Source: Thunnus maccoyii
Lineage: Eukaryota; Chordata; Actinopteri; Scombriformes; Scombridae
Assembly (NCBI RefSeq): GCF_910596095.1
Contig: NC_056536.1
Span: 17,159,291 to 17,223,290 of the forward strand
Direction: 5' to 3'
DNA length: 64,000 bases
Part shown: positions 12,252-22,252 of the stretch, one piece after another
Layout: every line of letters begins with the position of its first letter
Numbering within the stretch: position 1 is the stretch's first letter
Notes under the pieces: generated by a model
Told to the model about the DNA's origin: nothing
The model's input: only the letters and a program-made list of their open reading frames with translations
Database searches by the model: none
Made by a program: the position numbers and the translations under genes

Positions 12252-15200
12252 CAGGTGATTGTCCATGAAGTACCTGGTCAGGAGTTGGAAGTGGAAGTAT
12301 TTGACAAAGACCCAGACCAGGATGACTTCCTGGGGAGGTAGCTTATTCATTCTCATCCATTTACTCTGTCTCTATAGTATGTGCTTCTCATGTCATTTCC
12401 ATCTCTGCATGTTGGGCCATGATTCTGGCGACATTTGAGCACCTTTGTCTCTTTGATTCATTGCTTCATTGATTATCTATCTCTCTCTATCTGTCTCTCT
12501 TTCAGGGTCAAGGTGGATCTTGATATTGTAAAGAAGGCCAGAGTTGTGGATGATGTAAGTAGTAGTTGCTTATGTTTAACCTTTGGAGGTTTTAGACAAA
12601 ATCCAGTATATCACTACATGTACTTGTTTTCTCACTCAGATCAAATAATAAACAGCAAATACAAGAATACAGTCATCACATTGTCTTGCCCTGGAAAACA
12701 TCTATTGCAGTAATCCTGTTAGCATGTGACACTAAACTCCATGTGCCTCCTTGTGACCTGCTCTGATTGCACCATATTTAATCCTGCCGTCCTGTCCAGG
12801 CTGAAAGATCTCCTCTGGATGAGAGAAATGTGCGTTTAATGAATCCTCTGTTTTTGTAAACAGTGGTTCAATCTGAGGGACGTCCCATCCGGCAGTGTTC
12901 ACCTCCGGCTGGAATGGCTCTCTCTGCTGTCCTCTGCTGACAGACTGAGTGAGGTGAGTCTACAACAGCCTAATGCTACGCAATAGATTTTTTTTTGACC
13001 AACGAACTGCATAACTTTGGGTAGAAATGTGGACAAAATTGAAACACTAATAATTAGTAGTTAGTATTTTTTTATATGCCATATACCATATATTTATTTA
13101 TTTGTGGCATTTTTCCTAGATTTGACAGTATGACAGTGTAGAGAGACAGCAAACACAAGGAGAGAGGGTGATGACAGAATTTAACTGGGAACTTTGTGAT
13201 CACGTTACATGTCTTAAAACACACAACCACCAGGATGCCCTGTCTCATGATTATTTACTAAGTGAGTTTGAAAAGTCAAACTCATCACATGACCTTATAA
13301 TTGTCAAACATCATTTGTTCTTGAGTACTTGTTTTCTCACGGTGTGACAGACTTTTTGTAAAAAATTAACTTTATGTAACCAGAAAAGCCTTGCTGAGAT
13401 TTAAAAAAAATCTAATTTTCACATGTCCTGGCCAAGACAGGCAACAATAAAAATGAGGTACAGATTGACAACGTAGAACAGATAACACAAAATATGCCAC
13501 ATGTAATAATTAAACAAAAATGTAATTGCAATATTATTTGTAAAATTCTCATAAAGAATCATGTAAAAGATTACATCCTAGAAAGAATATAAGTGGCACC
13601 TTTGGGTTGGAAAAAGATGGTGGACGTATGTTATGTTATGCTGTCACCTGATGTCCAGTGTTGTATGTTGGATTGATTTTAGCATTTTCAGCATGTTTTA
13701 TATATTTTCATTATATGTTTTATGTATTTTATGTTTAAGTGTGTGTGTGTTTCACCTGATTGCAAGACAAAGTTAAGACCATTGGTAAAAATAAATAAAA
13801 TCAATTTAACAATGTCAAACAATAAATCAGTTAGAATAACATATTCTTCATCAGTTTGTTAAGAAGGTATGAAAATAGTAAAATTATATGTTGTTTGCTC
13901 AATCCAAATGTAAGGATGTAATGAACATCGCTGTCTCTAGGGGCCACTAATGAGACTTTTAGATCATTTTCTTCACATCCTTTTGCTTTCTGTCTGTTAT
14001 TCTTCCTCCAGGTGATCCAGATGAACCAGAACCTGACCAGTAAGACAGCTGATCCTCCATCTGCCGCCATCCTAGCTATCTATCTTGATCAAGCTTCTCA
14101 GCTCCCGGTAAGGTTAACACTACTTGAGGCTCCGTCATGTGGTGTGCTTTGAATTTTCATCTGTTACCCACATCCATGTATTTCATTTGTTTTAGATGAG
14201 AAAAGGTAATAAGGACCCAAGCCCGATGGTGCAAATTTCCGTTCAGGATACAACTAAAGAGAGCAAGGTAAGTTTAAATATAACTTTTTGTTAGTACATT
14301 AAACCAAACTGTAAATATAATGAATGTTTTCCTCTTTCTACTGCAGACTTCTTATGGGACCAACAACCCTGTGTGGGAGGATGCCTTTACCTTCTTCATT
14401 CAGGATCCTCGCAAACAAGACATTGACATTCAAGTAAGTCATTCGATGAGTAATGATTGAACACACCAATTAAGCTAACTGTAAAACCTGTATATATTGC
14501 TGCTCCACTCAACTCATTGTCGAGGTGATTAGTTCACTAAATTAGAGCTGAACGATATATCAAAAATTAAAAAGATTGTTGTGGGAATGGTAATTTTTGC
14601 ATTTCATTTTCACTGAAAAAATATAAAAATGATGATGATGTGATTTTTGTGGGGGTCTGTGCCAAACAAGCATGTTCCTTTACATCTAGAGAGTATGATT
14701 TGTAGGCTGGGGCGTCTCTGTAGCACCACAGTGCTTCATTTATAATGGTATGTTGTGACACATTTTACCTTTTTCAAAAAATTGCAGCTCTTTTGATTTG
14801 GATATTGCGCTTGGTCATACTGCGATTTCGATAATATTTCTATTAATTGTTCAGCCCTAAACTAAATACATTCTTGATTTTCTCTCTGGTTTTATAAATG
14901 TTTCCACTTATTCTCTCTAATTTCTGTAAACTGCAGGCCCATGGTCTTAACCTTTTATGTCCCTCTTCCCATCATGATATTTGCCTTCCCCAATTTTCAT
15001 CCCAACTTCACAACTTCTTTTCCTGTGTTTTTAAATCAGGTGAAAGATGATGATCGTGCTTTCTCCCTGGGCAGTCTGACCATCCCTCTGAGCCGTGTTC
15101 TGGCAACCCATGAACTCACCATGGACCAGTGGTTCCAGCTGGAGAATTCTGGTTCTGCCAGCCGCATCTACATCAAAATTGTGCTACGGGTTGGTATTTC

Positions 15201-18200
15201 ACATATAGACTCTTTTTCTTTTTGCACACACTCACATGTGTGGTGCGGTGTAGTAAATAAGGAATGTGAACTTCAGCTGAAGGAGCTGAATTCAAAGCCC
15301 TGTGGGTGTCTGTGGGGAAGACTTTGAAATCCTATCAGCTCCCAAAGCAGTGCTCTGGCCAAGGGAACAATCACCAGGCAGATCATACTCACAACTACCC
15401 TTTCAAAACATGAGACAAAGATCTCAAATTTAAACTTTGCTTTGTTTGTGTTATCCACAGAGATTGTGGTGGATAAGAATTTGAAGAGGCTATAAAGTAC
15501 ACTAGCACATGCGTACAAACATTTACATTACTAGGCTGAAGATAATGATCTTCAACACATGAATTCCTAAACAGTAACTTTTCCCCAGTACATGCCTGAA
15601 CTTAACACTAAAATTTAAGCCTAAAGTAGTCTTACTGCCTCACCTCTCTGTCCTTGTGGGAGCATGTGGTCACCGTAAGCACAGAAACACAAAAAAACTC
15701 ACACAGAAACATGCATTTGCTCTTCTGTGTTTATCCTGATGTGAATCTCCTGGTTTCTAAAAGAGCAAGTCTCATGTGACTGTTTGAAGTAGGAAGGAGC
15801 TTCTTCTCAGACATGAAAGAGTGTTCAGTATTTTACTGCTTGACATTTTCTCTCCATAACCTCTTATTTGTTTTCTACTAGGTTTTATGGCTGAGCGACA
15901 ATACCTCTCCTACAACTCCGTCTCCTCGCCCTTCACCCTCTGAGCCCGGGACGGGTCATGGGGGAATCACATCAGAACTGGACCCTGTGGGGCCTGGTGG
16001 GGTAACTAAACCTCAACCAACACGACCGCAACACACCACACCCGACCCTGACTTTGCATCTGAGGTAAAAGAAAAACAGTTGCCAAGAGACGAACAGCAG
16101 CAGTCTCGCACAAACACACTACAATCACATTTCCTGTCCTTGGTGTGCCCACAGGGAGTGCTGCGAATCCATCTGGTGGAGGCCCAAAACTTGATAGCCA
16201 AGGACAACTTCATGGGGGGCATGGTGAAGGGGAAGAGCGACCCCTATGTTAAGATCCGTGTGGCTGGTATCACCTTCCGCAGCCACACCATCAAAGAGAA
16301 CCTCAATCCCACCTGGAATGAGCTCTATGAGGTATGGCTGATATGTAGAGTAGATTTCTTCTTCACATCTGGTGGATTTATCGAGTTTTAGATGAGATTT
16401 TATATAATATGTATGTGATTTTAGGTGATTTTGACCCAGCTTCCTGGTCAGGAGATCCAGTTTGAGTTGTTTGACAAGGACATCGATCAGGATGACTTCC
16501 TCGGAAGGTGCGTCCAGACATTAAAAACCTTCACTAAATATCTTGCTTTTAAATGAATATATGTAAATGAGAAAGGAGGATAAAGTATTGATTGAGTCCT
16601 CTCTTTGCAGGTTCAAGCTTAACATACGCGATATCATCAGTGCACAATTCACTGATACGGTGCGTGACATGTAGCTGAAATTAGTTGAACAGTTTTTGTA
16701 CAAATCAGGTATATTTTTATGTCATAACCTGGTTGTTTCTATGCCACTCTTATTACAGTGGTATACTCTGAATGATGTGAAGTCAGGCCGAGTTCATCTG
16801 GTGCTGGAGTGGCTATCCAGAGTGTCTGACCTACCCAGACTGGAGCAGGTTAGATTCTTAAGACTTTGCCTCTTGTACTCTGTAGCCCTGAGGGCTTGTT
16901 TTATAGCATTACTGATGTTTGAATATTGTTTGACTGTGAGGGACTTGAGTTTAGAGAGTGATTTATGCCTGTAAGCATGCAGTGGAGAAGTGGAGAATGA
17001 GCTTATCTTTGCAGATGCCATAGATTAGTTTATTTATGTTAATATATCCGTCTGTGTTGTTCAGACAGGCAGGGAATTTAAACCACAACTTTCTTATTGC
17101 ACAATAAGTCTTAATAAAACGCCCTTGTTTCCCTGCTCCCACAGATCCTGCAGTACCAGTCTCAGAAGTCATACCAGAACAAGGTTGTGCCATCATCAGC
17201 TGTGCTGTTTGTGTATGTGGAGCGTGCCCACGGCCTGCCAGTAAGATCATATCTATGAGCCCTTGGGGCTGTCTTTGTTGTTTACTATGATGTGTTTTTT
17301 CCTCACTAAAAGGAGTGGAGGAGTACAATATTTGCTACAATTACAGCTACATGTGTGTTTTATACGTGATATCACTGCTGATGTAATGTGTGTTGTAGTT
17401 TTAGTGGAAGCTGCTGATAACATTGTTGTATTACATTATTCTTTGTGTGTAATTTCAGCTGAAGAAAAGTGGAAAGGAGCCAAAAGTTGGAGCTGAGATA
17501 ACCCACAAAGGCGTATCACACCGAACCAAGGTAGCATCATGATGTCTGAGCTGAGTGTGTGTATGCAGCAAAAGAAAACTGTTATTTGACAAGAATCATG
17601 ATTTTCTCCTGTTCGATTGTTCTTTCTCAAGGTCTGTGAGCGCTCCACATCTCCTCGATGGGATGAAGCCTTTCACTATTTGGTCCGTGATCCCAGAGAT
17701 GAAACACTCACAGTCAAGGTGAGAGTCATTAACAGCATCTGTAATTTACACTTTTTGCCTGACCTACGCGGCTGCAAGGCAGATAAAATTGTTGCACCAT
17801 TTATTAGGTTGCAAAAGCCACTTTGTGTCAGAGCTGGCGTTTTATACAGATATGATAAAAACCCAGTTTGTAAAAAGGTTTGTGTATCTATGTGTGTGTG
17901 TAGCTCTCCCACAGCTGGGGCCAGGCTCTTGGATCATTGACACTTCCTCTCAGAGAGGTGCTGGCTGAGCCGGGGTTGGTGCTGGACCGTTGGCTCACTC
18001 TCGATGGAGCTCTGCCAGAGAGCCAGATACTTATGAGGGCCACGCTCAAGGTACTGGCAATACATCCTGATTATTGTTTCTATGCCATGTTAGCAATGGG
18101 GGGGCGGGGAGGGGGGGGGCTAATAGCTTTTTAAAATGAGTCATAGACTCAGCTGATCTGATGCTGAGGGGGAGTTTTCCACAATGTTGTAGAAGATCAC

Positions 18201-19611
18201 AGATTGATACTATATTACAATGTACCAGCATCCGACTGTGTATTTCCCCTTCAAGAGCTCACAATAGCAGCTGTTTAATTTTCTCAAAGCTTCAAGTTTG
18301 GCTCCACAGCAAGTCTGTAGAATTGACTCATTTTTCAGACGTGAGATACAAGATTGTTATGCAGCACCGATGTCGTGCGATATCTCAATTCTGTGTGTCT
18401 TGCAGATCTTGGACACTCAGCTGGCGGTGTGTCGTAAGCCTCCAGGAGACGGAGGTAATGACGGCAGCGTAGAAGAAGTCATCCCCAAGTGGGATCCTTC
18501 TCATCTAGACCTCAGACACAGAGGTGGATTCGCCTTGTGAGTCACACACACTATCATCAATGCTCCATTGTGCAGTCACTGCCGCCACTGTTGAGATAGT
18601 TGTCTGGGTTTTCTTTAGTAGGCTTTTTTCAAGTTTATTTCATCCTATTAAAACACCAATTCGTAATGCCTACTGCTGGTTTATGTCTGTTATGCTAAAT
18701 ATTCAAAGACATTATAATGTCAATAACCATATTTTCTACGCTGTGTCTTTTAGAGGCAGTGATAACGCAAGCGCAGCAGGTCAGGTGAAGCTTACCGTCG
18801 CCTATTCCACAGACGAAAACAGGCTTTTCATCACCGTTCATGCCTGCAGGTCTTTATATGTCACACATTGCCCTTTTATCATCATATTCCTGACCTGGAG
18901 CAGTCGGTACAATCATATGTTGTAAATGTGATCTCCGTGTACTCACAGAGCCCTGGCAGCCTGCTCCAAGGACGGTGCAGACCCTTATGTTTCCTTCATC
19001 CTGCTGCCTGACAAAAAGGCTACCACCAAGAGGAGAACTGCCACCAAGAAGAGAGACCTCAACCCAGAATTCAACGAGAGGTAAGACCAACAAATAGTGA
19101 TAGTGAACGAGGCATGATGATGCTACATTTCTCATCTCTCCCACGTTTCTCTTTCCTTCTTGTCTGTAGGTTTGACTTTGATTTCTCTCTGGAGGAGTCC
19201 ATGCAGAGAAGACTGGATCTGTCCGTGAAGAACAATGTCTCCTTCATGAGCAGAGAGAGGGAGCTTATCGGCAAGGTATATATATGATTTATCACATCTG
19301 AAATGCACTTACTAGTTATCGCCTAAGTCCACATACGTTTCATAGTGATTATCACCAGACACCACAGATACAGAAATGTGAGACATGATTTTTTGCTTTT
19401 CCTTGTTGTCCTCAGTTGCTGCTGGACCTGGACCAAATTGACCTCAAGACTGGTGTCACACAGTGGTAATGATTTAAACTTCTACTGAGCATTGTGTTAT
19501 AATGGAGTTGTATCAAAAAATATTAAAAACTTGACTTTATTCAATGTTATATAAACAAATCATATCCTTTCTCTTTTTTCCAGGTACGATTTGGTTGCAG
19601 AGGCCAACTAG
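5192..19611 (+). CDS. esyt1: Extended synaptotagmin-1, complete, 31 coding exons, 1082 aa
   Basis: ESYT1 is an ER-anchored protein that tethers ER to plasma membrane and moves glycerolipids between them in response to calcium. The rebuilt protein has an N-terminal hydrophobic hairpin (about residues 33-68), an SMP lipid-binding domain (about 110-300), and five C2 domains: C2A about 309-430, C2B 455-570, C2C 637-760, C2D 785-900 and C2E 955-1075. Five C2 domains and a size near human ESYT1 (1104 aa) separate it from ESYT2/3, which have three. The start ATG at 5192 has G at -3 and opens the family-like N-terminus. All splice phases agree, and the stop TAG is at 19609-19611. Two donors are weak (15190 gttggt, 18850 gtcttt). 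Exon coordinates are in the four module entries. The teleost duplicate letter (a or b) cannot be assigned. Confidence 0.96.
6134..6192. repeat. (GT)n microsatellite with atgc block, esyt1 intron 1
   Basis: A GT dinucleotide run is interrupted by gcatgcatgcat and then resumes. It can form Z-DNA and is likely polymorphic. Confidence 0.9.
8053..8394. mobile_element. hAT-like MITE in esyt1 intron 2
   Basis: The segment begins tagatctgca and ends tgcagcccta, imperfect inverted ends. It is flanked by AATTTTAC (8045-8052) and AATTATAC (8395-8402), an 8-bp target duplication with one mismatch, as expected of hAT transposition. The inside (gattaatcga words, 'tttgggttgtggactgttggtc') matches from memory an abundant spiny-rayed fish interspersed repeat. 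It has no coding capacity. Confidence 0.75.
10188..10659. mobile_element. TTAA-flanked MITE in esyt1 intron 7
   Basis: Left end 10188-10205 (ttaaaggataagggtggc) and right end 10642-10659 (gccacccttgtcctttaa) are inverted copies with one mismatch in 18. TTAA at both borders is the target site used by piggyBac-type transposases. It is 472 bp with no open frame, so a non-autonomous element. It sits in the intron and should not affect the protein. Confidence 0.8.
10756..10910. repeat. Long imperfect foldback in esyt1 intron 7
   Basis: Arms 10756-10806 and 10860-10910 are inverted copies over 51 positions, with blocks of 9, 13 (acagtatagaatc) and 8 identical bases. About 38 of 51 positions match, and many mismatches are transitions that would be G:U pairs in RNA. 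A second hairpin, 10933-10948 with 10967-10982 (16 bp, one mismatch), follows directly. It may be a decayed foldback transposon. Confidence 0.65.
12223..12254 (+). repeat. esyt1: TG repeat forming the 3' splice site of esyt1 exon 10
   Basis: A run of about fourteen TG units ends directly in tcag at 12251-12254, so it replaces the usual pyrimidine tract of this acceptor. Confidence 0.85.
14543..14859. mobile_element. hAT-like MITE in esyt1 intron 15
   Basis: Ends tagagctgaacgat (14543) and, on the other strand, tagggctgaacaat (from 14859) are inverted with 12 of 14 matches. Flanks CACTAAAT (14535-14542) and AACTAAAT (14860-14867) form an 8-bp target duplication with one mismatch. It is about 317 bp and non-coding. 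The reverse strand resembles, from memory, a widespread fish repeat containing 'accaagcgcaatatcc'. Confidence 0.8.
15882..18050 (+). other. esyt1: esyt1 exons 17-25: linker, C2C and C2D domains
   Basis: Exon 17 (15882-16064) encodes a Pro/Ser/Thr-rich linker ending TTPDPDFASE. The C2C-C2D block follows: 16155-16331 (177), 16425-16507 (83), 16611-16659 (49), 16759-16848 (90), 17145-17240 (96), 17459-17530 (72), 17632-17718 (87), 17904-18050 (147). C2C keeps KGKSDPYVKI and FDKDIDQDDFLGR, so calcium binding is likely. In C2D the acidic loop of C2B (VKDDDRA) is replaced by VKLSHSWGQA, so calcium binding there is unlikely. Confidence 0.92.
18406..19611 (+). other. esyt1: esyt1 exons 26-31: C2E domain and C-terminus
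   Basis: Exons: 18406-18536, 18754-18849, 18949-19080, 19170-19275, 19416-19465, 19584-19611. Exon 26 is a variable linker. The C2E domain carries DGADPYVSFILLPDK and a basic patch TTKRRTATKKR, followed by NPEFNERFDF and SFMSRERELIGK. Basic C2E surfaces bind plasma-membrane phosphoinositides in the family. The protein ends WYDLVAEAN. Confidence 0.93.
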
Positions 19612-20690
19612 AAGAATCAATGCTGATCTTCACCACTATATAGCATTAAGTGTTGCTTCTGTGATCTGTGATTTCTGTGTTTGTATATTCAGCTTAAATG
19701 AAAACTTCCACCATCACTGAAGAAAAAAAAAAGAAGACAACATATCCACTGCACAAAAAACACGTTCCATCAGTATTTATGAGAGGAAACTTTACATGTA
19801 GCTTATCATCCATAAAGTGTTCACTGTGCTGAATCCAGATTCTTCAGTAGAATATTTTGGCTGAATAGATATTTGATAATAATGCAGCTATGTTGCACAA
19901 CCTACCAAGTTTATATATGTTCAAAAGCATGTAAAAGTCCTATTTGAGTTTTATTTACAAAAGGGCTCATGCTGTGGTTAATATCCAAATGTAATGACAA
20001 TGTTTTACAGATTTACAGCATCCAACAAAACTGAAAGAGATTCCTTTGAATTTTAATTTTTTTACAATCTTCAAACAATTCCCAATATTAACTTTGTTTA
20101 TATGCGTTTATATTATTGCCTTAAGTATTACAAAACTGTGCACAGTTTGTCAGTGTTTATGGATTATGTTTCAAATGAAGTTTTATATGTTTTAACCAGA
20201 GAAAAAGTTGCTTTTGTAAATCAAAGTATTAAAAACCTAGACCCTCACTCTTACCACTGAAAACAGAGGTATGATACTGTAAGCAGAGTCTAAATCACTG
20301 TGCTTTTATGAAGAGAAAACTTTGTAGATATGGAAAACTCATGGCTAGTGTTTTAACACCCATGCTTCTTTGTGTTTGTACGTGTTTGTAGCGCTAAATG
20401 CAACAGGCTGACACTGTCGGCCGTTATACTTTATTTTTCAAGCAAAACAATTATGATCTTATGAGAAGTTAGCAAATATTGTATGTAAGCAGTGGGAAAG
20501 CCTCCAGGCTTCCACTACTGTCACCTCACCACAAAGACTTGGACACTGATTTGTGGTCATGGAATAGAAAATAGTGTTTAGTGTCAAAACTAAAGAAGAA
20601 AACTGCTGAGCTTTGACATTATTTGAACATATCATCATGTATCAGCTTTTGAAGTTGTTGATTAAAGTTTGCACTCTCATGAATCAAACC
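19612..20690 (+). other. esyt1: esyt1 3' UTR with ATTAAA signal at 20661-20666
   Basis: AT-rich non-coding sequence follows the stop. ATTAAA at 20661-20666, with a T-rich stretch from about 20703, is the best end signal. No other gene features are seen. Confidence 0.6.
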
Positions 20691-21444
20691 AGTTTCTTGG
20701 CATTTTTTCTTGCAGAGGTTTGAATTTTCAACATACTTCATTTGCTTGGGTGTTTTGATGAAATGTCATAGTCACATCTTGCCACCAGGTTGTGATAAAG
20801 CGCTGACAAAACCTCACTTTCTGTCCAGCTGCATGTGGAATGACTGCTTGCAGATGTGAGGGGCGGGGCACCAGACTATGAGGTGATTGACAGGTTGTTT
20901 GAGCCAACAGGAGCGCCTCCACCCCCGCTCAGGGGAGGGCAGAGAGAGGAAAACCTGCCCTCTGAGTGGAGGCAACAGCAAAGAAGCTTAATCAGGATCA
21001 CACAACAATAATGAATGGAAACACGTCGTAGCCAAGAAAGTTGAGCACCAACTAAGTAACTATTGGTCGGCATTTGAAAGTTATCCGTCGCAGGAGGAAA
21101 TCTTTTTGTAAGTAATGGATTGGCCAGGCAAATCAGAAAGTACTTTCTGGATCAGAAAGCAGCTGTACTTGTATTGTTACTTTTGAAAGTAAGTTTTGTA
21201 GGGCAACTACAGTGGAATACACTGTAAACCTAAACGTCTGAATAAGTGTAAATGGCATTTTGGGACATTAATACGAGACTACTGCACTGTCTGCGTTTTA
21301 TCACGGTTTGGAAAAGTGGATTATTTGGATTCATCCGTTAATGAAATTGTTGGAATACTTTTTTCTGGATTATTATCACTGAAAAAAGGAAGGATTGCAA
21401 GGTTTCAAGTGACCAAGAGGATACAGTTCTTCTCGGGGGGAAAA
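20691..21444 (+). promoter_or_regulatory. fmnl3: Likely fmnl3 promoter and 5' UTR
   Basis: A GC-richer patch (about 20860-20960, including gaggggcggggcac) resembles a GC-box promoter. The sequence from about 21000 to the ATG at 21445 is open and would be 5' UTR. No TATA box stands out, so the start site is uncertain. Confidence 0.4.
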
Positions 21445-21558
21445 ATGGGTAATATAGAAAGTGTGGATGGCCAATCGGAGATGAAGCATCACATCATGCC
21501 TCTGAAGGTGCCCATGCCTGACCCCACCGAGCTGGAGGAGAAATTTGCCATTGTTTTG
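21445..21558 (+). other. fmnl3: fmnl3 exon 1 with N-myristoylation signal
   Basis: This encodes 38 residues beginning [10 protein letters not shown] and ending [10 protein letters not shown], before a gtaagt donor. The frame is open upstream of the ATG, but only a GTG (21316) lies at its head. The MG start is required for family-typical myristoylation and was therefore chosen. Confidence 0.9.
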
Positions 21559-22218
21559 GTAAGTTATAATTATCTCAGATTGTCATGATGTTGGTCAAGA
21601 GACGCCTCACAAATGTCTAAATATGTTGAGTTATTTCACATTGGCCTGCTGGTGGTTGTATTTGTTTATTTTATCTAGGCCTACTTGTTTTGACTCCCAT
21701 TTGCTTATAAGTGCATCATAAACACCACTCAGATGAGAGCAGTGACACAAGAGAGGTGACAAAAGAGTTGATTTGTGCTTTTTTTGTTGGCATAACTGAG
21801 ATGAAAGTGTATGTGTATTTACATGTCTACCCCTTTATCGTCTATTATGAGCTGCTGGTATTTTAAATGAACCGACCTGTGCTGTCCCGCCCCTCTCTCT
21901 CTCTGCCTGCTGTCCCCCCCTCTCCCCTCCTCTCCTCTCCTCTCTCTCTCCTGCGGTTCTTTTGTCTCCCCTAAAGTCAGACAACTCAGCGTTTGGCTGA
22001 AGTGGCAAACACTGAGCACAGCATGGTGAGAGTGGGAGGAGGAGGGGAGGTGTGGGGGTATTTTTTTTTTCAACAGTGGGGAAGGACATTACTGTATATC
22101 CTTGACAGAACACATTACTGCATTCTCCGTCTGTGTTTATTTAAAGTTTTCTTGCTGCAGGCTAACCATCTGAAAACAACATTTTCTGAATTCCCCCAAA
22201 ACTCCCACACCCGAAGAG

Positions 22219-22252
<34 letters not shown>

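Larger units (their letters stand above)
11552..15189 (+). other. esyt1: esyt1 exons 9-16: C2A and C2B domains
   Basis: Exons: 11552-11728 (177), 12255-12337 (83), 12506-12554 (49), 12864-12953 (90), 14012-14107 (96), 14196-14267 (72), 14347-14433 (87), 15040-15189 (150). C2A shows the calcium-loop signatures DGKSDPY and FDKDPDQDDFLGR. C2B shows KGNKDPSPMV and VKDDDRAFSLGSL. Exon lengths match, one for one, those of the C2C-C2D block downstream. The last donor, gttggt at 15190, is weak. Confidence 0.93.

Noticed and set aside
21316..21444. In-frame 43-residue N-terminal extension of fmnl3
   Set aside because: It opens with GTG, not ATG, and would bury the MG myristoylation start conserved in the family.
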